From NCBI GenBank assembly GCA_022414725.1, contig CM039462.1, positions 53,890,534 through 53,954,533 of the forward strand: a DNA stretch of 64,000 nucleotides. The letters run 5' to 3'. The notes beneath the pieces were generated by a model, which ran no database searches, was not told the DNA's origin, and saw nothing but the letters and a program-made list of their open reading frames with translations. Position numbers and translations under genes: made by a program. Source of the DNA: Microglena sp. YARC (taxonomy: Eukaryota > Chlorophyta > Chlorophyceae > Chlamydomonadales > Chlamydomonadaceae). This document shows, piece by piece, positions 57,903 to 64,000 of the stretch; the stretch's first letter is position 1; each line of letters begins with the position of its first letter.

Positions 57903-60900
57903 GGTGCTTTACGTATTTGTAGAGGTCCCAGAAGGAGACACGAGAACCATCGTTGAATTTGATGAAAAACCTATAGGGGGGGACAGTGGGTGTTGTTGTT
58001 GTTGGTGGTGGTGGTGGTGGTGGTGGTGGTGCTTTACTTATTAGGTAGAGGTCCCAGAAGGAGACAGGAGAACCATCGTTGAATTTGATGAAAAACCTAA
58101 AGGGGGGGACAGCGGGGGCGTTGTTGTTGGTGGAGGTGGTGGTGGTGGTATTATTGGAGCTATTATTGGTGTTGGTTGTGCTTCACGTATGTGTAGAGGT
58201 CCCAGAAGGAGACACGAGAGCCACGACACCTGGAGCCACGACACCTGGACATCCTCACTCAGACGCGAGAGCCACGACACCTGGAACGCGAGAGCCACGA
58301 CACCTGGAGCCACGACACCTGGACATCCTCACTCAGACGCGAGAGCCACGACACCTGGAACGCGAGAGCCACGACACCTGGAGCCACGACACCTGGACAT
58401 CCTCACTCAGACGCGAGAGCCACGACACCTGGAACGCGAGAGCCACGACACCTGGAGCCACGACACCTGGACATCCTCACTCAGACGCGAGAGCCACGAC
58501 ACCTGGAACGCGAGAGCCACGACACCTGGAACATTGTCGCCTGGACATCCTCACTCAAGATCTTCATCCCCTCTATCCAGTCTTGCGTAAACTCTCTCTC
58601 GCACACACACACACTGAAACACACACATTATTTTCCCCACCTGTTATCTATTAAGAGCTGCTAGAGCTGCTTTGAATATTGTCGCCTGGTCATCCTCACT
58701 CAAGATCTTCATCCCCTCTATCCAATATTGCGTGAAACACACACACACAAGCACTGACACGCGCACACGAAGTAAAACACGCACTCAAAATCACTTGACA
58801 CAAGAACAAACACGCTCCCTCTCCCCACATGTTATCCATGAAGTCTGCAAGTGCTACCTCGAACATTGTTGCCTGGTCATCCTCACTCAAGCTCTTCATC
58901 CCCTCTATCCAATATTGCTTAAAACAAACACACACAAGCACAGACACAGGAAAGAACACATTCTCTCTCCCCACCTGTTTTCCATGAAGTCTGCAAGTGC
59001 TACCTTGAACATTGTTGCCTTGCCATCATCACTCCACAAATGTATTGCCTCTATCCAGTATTGCTTAAAACAAACACACACAAGCACTGACACAGGAAAG
59101 AACCCATTCACTCTCCCCACCTGTTTTCCATGAAGTCTGCAAGAGCTACCTTGAACATTGTTGCCTTGCCATCATCACTCCACCAATTCATTGCCTCTAT
59201 CCAGTATTGCGTAAACTCTCTCACACATACACACACAAGCACTGACACACACATACACACAAAAGCACTGACACACGCACACATTCTCTCTCCCCACCTA
59301 TTATCCATGAAGTCTGCTAGTGCTGCTTTGAACATTGTCGCCTTGTCATCATCACTCCAGCTCTCCATCGCCTCTATCCAGTCATGCATAAACTCTCTCT
59401 CACATATACACACACAAGCACTCGACACACACACACACAAGCGCTTGACACACGCACACGCTCCCTCTCCTCAACTGGCATCCATTAAGAGCTGCTAGAG
59501 CTGCTTTGAACATTGTCGCCTGGTCATCATCACTCCACCTATTCATTGCCTCTATCCAGTCATGCATAAACTCTCTCACACACATACACACACAAGCACT
59601 GACACACGCACACACACTCTCACACACACACAAGCACTTGACACACAAACACACACACTCTCTCTCCCCACCCGTTAGCCATGAAGTCTGCTAGAGCTGC
59701 TTTGAACATTGTCGCCTTGCCATCGTCACTCCACCTATGCATTGCCTCTATCCAGTCATGCGTAAACTCTCTCTCGCACACACACAAGCACTGACACACG
59801 CACACACATACACTAACACGCGCTCTCACACACACACACACAAGCACTGAGACACGCACACACACACTAACAAACGCACTTTCTTTCACACACACACACA
59901 CATACACAAGCACTTGACATACGAACGAACACGCTCCCTCTCCTCAACTGGCATCCATTGAGAGCTGCTAGAGCTGCTTTGGACATAGTCGCCTGGTCAT
60001 CATCACTCCACATATTCATTGCCTCTATCCAGTCATGCGTAAACTCTCTCACACACATACACACACAAGCACTGACACACGCACACACACACTCTCACAC
60101 ACACAAGCACTTGACACACAAACGCACTCACTCTCTCTCTCTTCACCTGTTATCAATGAAGTCTGCTAGAGCTGCCTTCAACATTGTCGCCTTGTCATCA
60201 TCACTCCAGGTATTCATCCCCTACATCCAGTCTTGCGTGAAACTCTCTCTCACACACACACAAGCACTGACACACGCAAACACATACACACACTAACACA
60301 CGCACTCTCTCACACACAAACAAGCACTGACACACGCACGCACACACACACTAACATACGCAATCTCTCACACACACTCACACACACAAGCACTTGACAC
60401 ACACAAACTCTCTCCCCACCTGTTACCCATAAAGAGCTGCTAGAGCTGCCTTGCACATGGTCGCCTTGTTATGTTATCATTGTTCCAGGTCTACATTGCC
60501 TTTAACTAGCTTTGTTTGCTAATCACATTATCCTTACACATACACTGACACTGACACACACACTTTGTCTCCCCACCTGTTATCCATGAAGTCTACTATT
60601 GCTGCCTTGAACATTGTCGCCTTGTCATCATCGTTCTAGGTCTCCATTGCCTTTAACCAGTCTTGCGTGCGAATCACGTTACCCTTGCGCATACACACAC
60701 ACTGACAGACGCACACACTTTGTCTCCCCACCTGTTATCCATGAAGTCTGCTAGTGCTGCCTTGAACATTGTCGCCTTGTCATCATCGTTCCACGTGTCC
60801 ATCGCCTTTAACCAGTCTTGTGTGCTAATCACATTACCCTTGCGCATCTCTTCCTCCAACTCCTCAGAATTCAAGGCATTAGTACCTGCTGCAAACTTGG

Positions 60901-61969
60901 CGGGGTCGGGGGTTCCGATCCATCCGTCTGTTCGAAGTGGCCCTCCCATCTTCATGGCATCAAAGTCTGTGTCGTTATGTCTTTTGGGGGAGGGGGGGGG
61001 TAAGGGGGTAAGGTAAATGGCAGTGCTGGTGGTGGTGGTAGTTTAGGTGGTGTTTTCGGTGTTGTGGTGGTGGTGGTGGTGCAACCTTAGCGGGGTTGGG
61101 GGTTCCGACCCATCCGTCCATCTGAAGTGGATCTCCCATCTTCAAAGCCTGAGACTTTATGTCTATTGGGGGAGGGGATGGGAGGGTGGTGTTTCCGTGT
61201 TTTGATGGTGGTGGTGGTGGTGGTGCACAATTAGCGGGGTCAGGAGTTCCGATCCATCTGTCCATTCGAAGTGGCGCTCCGAGCTTCATGGCCTCAAAGT
61301 ACATATGTCTATCGGGGGAGGGGAGAGGAGGTGTGTGTGTATGTGGGTGCGTGGGTGGGTAGGTTGGGTGGGTTGGGTTGGGTTGGGTTGGGTTGGGTAG
61401 GGTTGGGTTGGGTTGGGTTGGGTTGGGGAGGGGGGGGGGGGGGGGGGGGGAGGGGGGGCATGGATGGGCAGGGACATGGTCCACCCCCAGCCCCCAACTT
61501 CAACCCCAACCCCACAAAGAAAATCCTCGCATGATGTGCCTGGGGGATCCCCCTCGTGCTGAAGTCATGCCCCCTGAAGCCCTTGCATTGTGCCTGGGAG
61601 GACCCCCTCAAGCTGAAGCAAAGCTTTCTCGTCTAGCTCGAGGAGTCAGTTGCCTTACTGCCCCTGATTCCCTTGCATTGCGCCTGGGGGAACTCACTTA
61701 GCGGTAAGATCTTCTAGAGTCACGTTGGCCCCGCTGCTGGGTAGCGGAGCAACAAACATATCCGCCTCGGTGGGCTCGATTTGATTCTTCAATCTTTGCC
61801 ATAGCTTAGGGAATAAGCTGCGATCGCCTCCTCGGCGACCAGCAGCGACCTCATGCTGATACGCGCTGTACGCTTTCCAAGCTTTTTCATCCTTCTCCTC
61901 CTGAAGCAAGTCGAGCTGCGAGTCGATGAGCGCTTGTTGAGCGGCACTCAGTTTAATGTCGGTCGACAT
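40577..61969 (-). CDS. Gene B: uncharacterised ~657-residue protein, 12 exons
   Basis: Exons 61698-61969, 61229-61308, 60732-60966, 57364-57545, 55731-55847, 54710-54858, 51580-51824, 49325-49402, 49056-49159, 45394-45461, 42129-42301, 40577-40848 join with matching phases at every junction except the third, where one extra base in a T run breaks the frame. Start [18 protein letters not shown], end [10 protein letters not shown] and TAG. The product is soluble-looking, without signal peptide or membrane segment: an acidic, helical N-terminus; a doubled WIGTPDPA module; an amphipathic [18 protein letters not shown] segment; an [15 protein letters not shown] segment; and a charged C-terminus. 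I recognise no family. The exons are constrained-looking while introns are filled with copies of their edges. Function unknown. Confidence 0.75.
40849..41165. repeat. Intron 11: (GGTGTA)n and two echoes of the exon 12 acceptor edge
   Basis: CTGGAAGAGACGGTCCAAGC and TTCAAAAGGTGCCCACGCAC recur at 41036-41088, and a decayed edge lies near 41165-41200. Hexamer satellite as in gene A lies between. Confidence 0.85.
41250..42065 (-). repeat. Intron 11: CCCTGTACTGCTGAT repeats and a long echo of the exon 11 donor half
   Basis: CACCCTGTACTGCTGATCCT-type units fill the intron. 41568-41690 repeats ~120 nt of exon 11 from [18 protein letters not shown] to its donor, where GTGAGA is replaced by GCAAGA; 41940-41990 repeats the last 30 nt. 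Confidence 0.85.
42129..42301 (-). CDS. Gene B exon 11
   Basis: Acceptor CCATCAG; product [57 protein letters not shown]; donor GTGAGA (phase 1). A partial copy at 41568-41690 carries a different tail ([15 protein letters not shown]). Confidence 0.83.
42305..42970 (-). repeat. Intron 10, right part: (GTGTTG)n and two echoes of the exon 11 acceptor edge
   Basis: 42500-42600 repeats the first ~100 nt ([21 protein letters not shown]); 42845-42965 a more diverged copy ([16 protein letters not shown]). Both lie among GTGT repeats. Confidence 0.88.
42975..44890. repeat. 1.9-kb (CCACCATCATCA)n array in intron 10
   Basis: Mixed CAC/CAT triplets with regular ATTACCACCACCACCATCAT words. Produces ORFs of up to 721 codons (plus; His/Pro/Ser) and 311 codons (minus; Met/Val), all artefacts. 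Confidence 0.97.
44891..45390 (-). repeat. Three echoes of the exon 10 donor edge
   Basis: GGGACATACCTGAAGCC and TTGCAAACAGCAGCAAGTTG recur at 44894-44950, 45081-45132 and 45263-45312; the true edge is at 45386-45440. Each gives [16 protein letters not shown] translation. Confidence 0.92.
45394..45461 (-). CDS. Gene B exon 10
   Basis: Acceptor CTGCTCAG; 22 codons [20 protein letters not shown] + GF; donor GTATGT after AG (phase 2). Confidence 0.8.
45470..46470 (-). repeat. Three echoes of the exon 10 acceptor edge within GTGGTAGGGGAGAAGT repeats
   Basis: AAAAGGGGGTCCACAGGGTC + CTGAGCAGCAGGGG recurs at 45644-45678, 45825-45855 and 46187-46220. Interleaved minisatellite is the same type as in gene A intron 1. 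Confidence 0.9.
46764..47027. mobile_element. hAT-like MITE copy 4, carrying a piece of gene B exon 7
   Basis: Ends CAGGGTACTACAAAGCGCGC and GACAAAATGTAGGACCCTG; imperfect 8-bp TSD ACTCACAG/ACTCACTC. Between about 46790 and 46873 it contains (GGT)n plus TAGTCCCTACCTTGGACCAC + CAGGTGACCCC..CATCCTGAA, the donor edge of exon 7 with its intron flank. Confidence 0.8.
47078..47286 (+). mobile_element. tRNA-derived SINE (full-length copy)
   Basis: AGCCCCTTTCAGTGATACAC, A-box TGGTCTAGTGG, B-box-like GGGTTTGACTCC, GTCAACTGCGATGGTAGCTT, end CGTTATCATTACC. Confidence 0.88.
47290..49050 (-). repeat. About eight echoes of the exon 9 donor edge among (AAATA)n
   Basis: GCGCACCTGGTCTGACAGGA + ACATGTCCATGATAGATGCG recurs near 47695, 47815 (partial), 48150, 48280, 48475, 48665, 48855 and the true edge 49050. 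Each carries IMDMFLSDQ and the donor GTGCGC. Long poly-C runs at 47463-47491 and 47556-47571. Confidence 0.9.
47935..48125 (+). repeat. Dispersed ~200-bp repeat (copy A) ending in a GC hairpin
   Basis: CGACAGGTGACAACGGAAGC, GTGTCAGGCTTC, GGGTAAACATGGGGGCTCCC then CAGAAGGGGGGCTCCGCC. Matches 56392-56600 block for block. Confidence 0.7.
49056..49159 (-). CDS. Gene B exon 9
   Basis: Acceptor CCGTGCAG; product [20 protein letters not shown] + [14 protein letters not shown]; donor GTGCGC (phase 0). Fits exon 7 or 8 (phase 1) upstream and exon 10 (phase 0) downstream. Confidence 0.75.
49160..49324 (-). repeat. Intron 8: duplicated exon 9 acceptor edges
   Basis: TGAATCCCATCACTGCxxTG + CAGCCATCA, the 3' end of this intron, occurs three times (49160-49185, 49230-49260, 49285-49312); a fourth copy is upstream of exon 8 at 49490-49545. 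Confidence 0.75.
49325..49402 (-). CDS. Gene B exon 8 (GC donor proposed)
   Basis: Acceptor CTTACAG; product [20 protein letters not shown] + ADTPE. No GT donor keeps phase before an in-frame TGA (49310-49308). A GC donor (GAAG/GCACC) gives phase 1 and fits exon 9. Alternatives: a GTAGAG donor at 49361, or a C-terminus here. Confidence 0.55.
49540..51010 (-). repeat. Intron 7: GGTGAT arrays with echoes of the exon 7 donor edge
   Basis: ACCTTGGACxACCAGGTGAC + CCCTGGCTCCCATCCTGAAC recurs at about 49910-49940 (short), 50453-50560 (reaching [19 protein letters not shown]) and 50815-50870. The remainder is (GGTGAT)n with GATGAGCTTGCTGGTGATGA units of ~80-115 bp. The long His/Ser/Pro ORFs are artefacts. 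Confidence 0.88.
51007..51165 (-). mobile_element. tRNA-derived SINE, truncated, minus orientation
   Basis: Reverse complement carries CGCCCCACCAGGCGTTGTCA, GTCAACCGCCATGGTAGCAC and a B-box-like GTTCAAATCCC. The A-box part is missing. Closest to the 32579 copy. Confidence 0.75.
51580..51824 (-). CDS. Gene B exon 7
   Basis: Acceptor CCACAG, then G GCC TGG; product [80 protein letters not shown]; donor GTACGG (phase 1). The only copy holding both edges. Confidence 0.88.
51825..53290 (-). repeat. Intron 6: about eight echoes of the exon 7 acceptor edge
   Basis: CTGATGGAGCGGACTGGGCT + TTTTCCAGGCGGCGGGCC + GCGATCTGCCCAGGCCCTG recurs near 51888, 52017, 52146, 52313, 52438, 52660, 52787, 52996 and 53177. 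Each keeps the acceptor and ~70 nt ([20 protein letters not shown]). The three nearest the exon are almost identical; the farther ones are decayed. Confidence 0.93.
53294..54326. mobile_element. 1033-bp TIR transposon with ~245-bp inverted ends and 6-bp TSD TGCGGT
   Basis: Ends AGTAAGTATGGCACTAGCGG and its complement. Arms 53294-53535 and about 54065-54326 pair over ~245 bp with few differences (TTTCCCCCxAATATATATGA, GCCCGGGCTATTTGTTTTAG, CGAATCCCCAACAATTC). TSD TGCGGT at 53288-53293 and 54327-54332. The host unit is an exon 7 echo whose uninterrupted relatives read GTGCGGTTGGGGAT. Contains C30 and G25 homopolymers. Confidence 0.9.
53585..53800 (-). pseudogene. ORF fragment inside the TIR transposon
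   Basis: Minus strand [20 protein letters not shown], then [20 protein letters not shown] + [17 protein letters not shown]. Codon-like composition but short and flanked by homopolymers; not recognised as a transposase. May be a captured host fragment. Confidence 0.3.
54360..54709 (-). repeat. Exon 6 donor echo and last exon 7 acceptor echo
   Basis: TACTCGTGTTGCTGCTTCAT + GGGAAGCTCCCGGGTAGCG recurs at 54566-54605, with CAGAGTGTACAGCCCCxATG repeats; 54372-54440 is a decayed exon 7 edge. Confidence 0.85.
54710..54858 (-). CDS. Gene B exon 6
   Basis: Acceptor CATGCAG; product [49 protein letters not shown]; donor GTACGT after GA (phase 2). Confidence 0.87.
54880..55130 (-). repeat. Two echoes of the exon 6 acceptor edge
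   Basis: CTCACGGGGGTCTTGCCCAC and CAGTTCCTGCATxxGCACAGG recur at 54945-55000 and 55070-55125; the true edge is 54820-54870. Confidence 0.88.
55241..55451 (+). mobile_element. tRNA-derived SINE (full-length copy)
   Basis: AGCCCCTTTCAGCGAATCAA, A-box TGGTCTAGTGG, perfect B-box GGTTCGATTCC, GTCAACCGCGATGGTAGCTT, end CGTTATCATTACC. Best-preserved promoter boxes of the family. Not called a tRNA gene because no complete cloverleaf with paired acceptor stem is evident. Confidence 0.9.
55606..55720. repeat. (GACA)n microsatellite adjoining the exon 5 donor
   Basis: Perfect and near-perfect GACA/GACACA tract, preceded by an inverted fragment of the 170-bp dispersed repeat (55563-55605). Confidence 0.95.
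55731..55847 (-). CDS. Gene B exon 5
   Basis: Acceptor TGTGCAG, 39 codons [20 protein letters not shown] + [19 protein letters not shown], donor GTGCGT; phase 0 on both sides. Confidence 0.88.
55985..56385 (-). repeat. Four to five echoes of the exon 5 acceptor edge
   Basis: GATGGATCCTTGTGACAAAA + ATTGCGAATGAAATTTCAG recurs at 56100, 56190, 56275 and 56360 with ~87-bp period; the least decayed is 55990-56060 (GCTCCAAATGGTTCTTTGTG). Confidence 0.85.
56392..56600 (+). repeat. Dispersed ~200-bp repeat (copy B)
   Basis: GGCAACGATGGAGCTGACAG, GATGACATGTCAGGCTTC, GGGTAAACATGGGAGCTCCC then TTAAAAGGGGGCTCCACC; pairs with 47935-48125. Confidence 0.7.
56600..56930. other. Intron 4: GGAGG-rich duplication, no exon
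   Basis: GAAGTTGGAGGAGGGAGGGG block occurs twice (56629 and 56708) before unremarkable sequence. Confidence 0.6.
56950..57363 (-). repeat. Three echoes of the exon 4 donor edge
   Basis: ACTTACACAGGTGCGCTCGC + GAGCGATCTGGGCTGGGGCC and CTCTGCATCTTAATCTAGTG recur at 56951, 57109 and 57256 with ~147-bp period; each encodes [14 protein letters not shown]. Confidence 0.92.
57364..57545 (-). CDS. Gene B exon 4, with a probable 1-nt frameshift at its 5' edge
   Basis: Acceptor CTTCAG; product [40 protein letters not shown], then [14 protein letters not shown]; donor GTAAGT (phase 0). At the start this copy has six T's (GGTTTTTTC), where the echoes at 57721, 57955 and 58090 have five. With five T's the frame from exon 3 is restored. 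Confidence 0.85.
57560..58215 (-). repeat. Four to five echoes of the exon 4 acceptor edge in (GGT)n
   Basis: GTAGAGGTCCCAGAAGGAGA + CACGAGAGCCATCGTTGAAT + TTGATGAAAAACCT recurs near 57675, 57782, 57918, 58045 and 58190; period ~130 bp. Confidence 0.93.
58205..58555. repeat. 74-bp tandem array at the junction of exon 4 and exon 3 echoes
   Basis: Unit CGCGAGAGCCACGACACCTG + GACATCCTCACTCAGA, about five copies. GAGAGCCAC is exon 4-like and CTGGxCATCCTCACTCA exon 3-like. Confidence 0.88.
58540..60670 (-). repeat. About eleven echoes of the exon 3 donor edge among (CACA)n
   Basis: CCCCACCTGTTATCCATGAA + GTCTGCTAGAGCTGC + AACATTGTCGCCTTGTCATC + TATCCAGTCxTGCGT recurs at roughly 58632, 58842, 58972, 59120, 59297, 59470, 59665, 59945, 60145, 60415 and 60577. 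Many keep an open frame ([20 protein letters not shown]) and the donor AG/GTGGGG. Confidence 0.95.
60732..60966 (-). CDS. Gene B exon 3 (second WIGTPDPA module and DDKATMF helix)
   Basis: Acceptor ACACAG; product [20 protein letters not shown], then [37 protein letters not shown] and LADFMDN; donor GTGGGG after AG (phase 2). Confidence 0.85.
60985..61175 (-). repeat. Decayed third copy of the WIGTPDPA module
   Basis: 61082-61155 encodes [20 protein letters not shown] between a TCTCAG and a GTTGCA, but in a phase that does not fit its neighbours. Confidence 0.75.
61229..61308 (-). CDS. Gene B exon 2 (first WIGTPDPA module)
   Basis: Acceptor CGATAG, then A CAT ATG TAC TTT; product [20 protein letters not shown] + TPDPAN; donor GTGCAC (phase 1). 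The 80-nt length is needed to bring exon 1 (phase 2) and exon 3 (phase 1) into frame, the main support for its being real. The acceptor and donor are weak. Confidence 0.5.
61340..61697. repeat. Intron 1: (GGTTG)n, poly-G and repeats of the exon 1 donor flank
   Basis: (GGGTT)n at 61360-61425, G-homopolymers at 61430-61460, then three copies of TTGCATTGTGCCTGGGxGGA + CCCCCTCAAGCTGAAG (61535-61690), the region just inside intron 1. Confidence 0.85.
61698..61969 (-). CDS. Gene B exon 1
   Basis: ATG 61969-61967; [18 protein letters not shown], then [15 protein letters not shown] and [10 protein letters not shown]; donor GTGAGT after AA (phase 2). An upstream in-frame ATG at 62041 exists, but the Cys/His/Arg-rich extension looks non-coding. 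Confidence 0.82.
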
Positions 61970-62530
61970 GCCGTCGCAACTGTGCCGATAGGGAAGACGG
62001 TGATGCCTCGGACAATTTGCAAGGTTGCGACAATTACACACCCAAAGCGCCTCGGGACGGCTGAATTAAGATGTGAGTGTGCGTAATTAGCTCAGGAATC
62101 TGAAAAAGCAGAACGAAATGGAATGAGGGGGAACGAAACAGATGCCAGCTGGTCGCCATCGGCAATCTTCTGGACCTGATCGTCATCATCACCCATCAGC
62201 AGGACCAGGGTCGGCCATTCGGCCCCCCTTATATCCGTGGATAACAGGGGGCGCGAGCAGGGGGCGCGAGGGGTGGGAGACACAGAAGGGTACGTCAGTA
62301 TTATATATAATTATTGTAATTTACTGATAGTACACTAGTACTTCACTACTACTCCATTGTACTCTACTAGTAAATGTAGTAATCGACTACCACTCCTATG
62401 TACTCCACAATACTCTACTGCACTGTACTGATATGTACTGATATTTCAATGAGTCGAAGTGTGCCAGGACTGGGAGGATATTATTTCTATACTATCGGGG
62501 ATAACCACGGCTGTGTACACGGGAACTGTG
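61970..62530. promoter_or_regulatory. 5' flank of gene B; probable promoter region, no element identified
   Basis: Immediately upstream of the gene B start (minus strand). Contains a CTCATTACTACT/ACTCTACT-type AT-rich stretch (62290-62450). No confident TATA or initiator can be assigned. Confidence 0.3.
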
Positions 62531-62670
62531 GTCTAGTAACATTACGTTACATTACATGTTAAAGTCTACTTGACACCGCGAGGGTGTATGAGACTCAGTG
62601 CTTTAAACAAAAAGAAAAAGCACCCACAAAGAATAAAAACCCATTACATCAGGGGTGTGTCGAGGACAAA
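62530..62670 (-). mobile_element. Retroposon 3' end with TAATG-type tail (copy 2, minus)
   Basis: Minus strand: GTCCTCGACACACCCCTGAT, TTTGTGGGTGCTTTTTC, TTAAAGCACTGAGTCTCATA, GGTGTCAAGTAGACTTTAAC, then ATGTAATGTAACG. Confidence 0.75.
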
Positions 62671-63200
62671 CAAACCTAACTCCCAACCACCGTTTAGTAT
62701 TCTTTCTGGGAGTGTGGGAGTGTGGGAGTGTGGGACCCGGGGGATGGTACACATAAAGCAGCAATAATATAGGTTTGATACCCTGTTGATTTGAGTTGTA
62801 ATGAGATGAGAAGACTGCTCCATGAATCCAATAGCTACAAAAAAAACTTAAAAACGGAAAGACGGAGGTGTCTATAAAGCAGCAATGATATAGACAGCAA
62901 TAACACAGAAGGCCATAACTTGTGAGTTCAAACGAGTTTTTTTCACGGTACAACTCAGAGGGTACAACTCCCAAAAATTAAAACCGTGGATTCCTACTCT
63001 CGGAGTCCCGCTCCTATAGTCCTATCTCAGTTTGCCTACTTGATAAATAAATAAGTAAATAGTGCGCCATATTACGAGGGCTGAGGTTGAGGGGGGCAGC
63101 CCGTTTGTGTTCAACTTTGAATCCTGGTACTGGGTGGTGATACATGGAGATAGGCCATTAGTTCATACCGTATGGTGGTGGTGTCCCTACCTATGTTGTG
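62670..63200. other. No gene recognised
   Basis: GGGAGTGTGGGAGTGTGGGA triplication at 62708-62740 and a repeat pair TATAAAGCAGCAATxATATAG. Short ORFs only. Confidence 0.4.
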
Positions 63201-63440
63201 TTTTAGACCGGTTCTCCCGGTCCAGCTAGAGTGTCTTAGTGCTCCAGGCCTCCTGCCTGGAAGCTTCCGTTGTAGTGCCTCTGCCCGATAGGGCCTGCAC
63301 ATAGCGGCGGCAGTACCCTGAGGTACTGTCGCCTTTCCTTTCTTATACCTGCCATGTCGCTATGCATGGCATCTCGTATGTAAGCTGAATCGCCTTAGTC
63401 CATTCCCTGTGTCAGTGCTAACGACATAACGCTCCGGAAA
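63200..63440 (+). mobile_element. Diverged LTR-like copy of the retrotransposon family
   Basis: ACCGGTTCTCCCGGTCCAGC, GTGTCTTAGTGCTCCAGGCC, GGCAGTACCCTGAGGTACTG and AACGCTCCGGAAAG follow the same order as the 14980-15232 copy. Confidence 0.6.
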
Positions 63441-63744
63441 GCTACATGTTGCTACAGGTGCTTGTTTGCTTGTCTGTTTGTTACGATGATGGTTTGAAGG
63501 CACCACATAACCCCATTTATAGTCTAGGGCTTATGTAGTGAGACCCGTATTTTTAGGCGAAATCCTGTTTGTTACAAAAAGCCTAGTATTCCTACCTTTG
63601 GCCTGGTACGGTTACGGTGCGGTATGTCTTACGAATAGCAGACAATGTCACAAAGCTACAGCAGCGAAGCTTCTAAGTGAATCAGTCTCATATAGTGTAA
63701 CAATTTCAATTTCAATTTAAGTCTCATACTCCCTGTTTCTCACT

Positions 63745-64000
63745 GGCCCCCTACACACACCTGATGTAATGGGTGTTTTTGCTTTGTGGGTGCTTTTTCT
63801 TTTTGTTTTTGTTTAGGCACTGAGTCTTGTACACCCTCGTGGTGTCAAGTAGACTTTAACATGTAATGTAATGTAATGTAATGTAATGTAATGTAATGTA
63901 ATGTAATGTAATGTAATGTAATGTAATGTAATGTAATGTAATGCAATGTAATGTAATGTAATGTAATGTAATGTAATGTAATGTAATGTAATGTAATGTA
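63745..64000 (+). mobile_element. Retroposon 3' end with long (TAATG)n tail, running off the window
   Basis: CACACACCTGATGTAATGGG, TGTGGGTGCTTTTTCTTTTT, TGGTGTCAAGTAGACTTTAA + CATGTAATG, followed by about 28 TAATG units to the end. Confidence 0.85.

Overview
This is nuclear DNA of a eukaryote, most likely a microalga or similar protist. Evidence: two intron-rich genes with GT-AG introns (donors such as GTGCGT, GTGAGT, GTAAGT), tRNA-derived SINEs, an LTR retrotransposon, hAT-type MITEs, and short interstitial runs of CCCTAAA, the plant/green-alga telomere motif. I cannot name the species. A 1000-base N block (23440-24439) is a scaffold gap, and the sequence from about 20.3 to 32 kb shows many single-base indels between repeat copies, as expected of poorly polished long reads.

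Only two genes are convincing, both on the minus strand. Gene A (12857 down to 1093, continuing off the left edge) encodes a nucleoredoxin/tryparedoxin-like protein: a first thioredoxin-fold domain with a WCGPC active site and the start of a second one. Its splicing appears to use a 10-nt microexon carrying the residues around the first catalytic cysteine. Gene B (61969 down to 40577) can be assembled from 12 exons with almost completely consistent splice phases into about 657 residues. I recognise no family for it.

The striking property of both genes is their introns. Nearly every exon edge is followed on its intronic side by a tandem array of degenerating copies of that same edge (the last or first 25-120 nt of the exon plus its splice site), separated by microsatellite. 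These 'echo' arrays account for most of the 12 kb and 21 kb of the two loci and for almost all the long low-complexity ORFs, which are not genes. The last exon of gene B is also echoed beyond its stop codon.

Between the genes (13-40 kb) lies repeat-rich DNA: a 4.9-kb LTR retrotransposon with 5-bp target duplication and a gag-type zinc knuckle (15721-20636), inserted in an older inverted-repeat element; four ~0.2-kb hAT-like MITEs with 8-bp target duplications (one, in gene B, carries a piece of a gene B exon); a large inverted repeat (about 24.4-26.1 against 33.0-34.3 kb) flanking a ~105-bp satellite; a ~1.4-kb palindrome; several minisatellites; and copies of a tRNA-derived SINE. The right end (62.1-64 kb) holds further retroposon fragments ending in a (TAATG)n tail.
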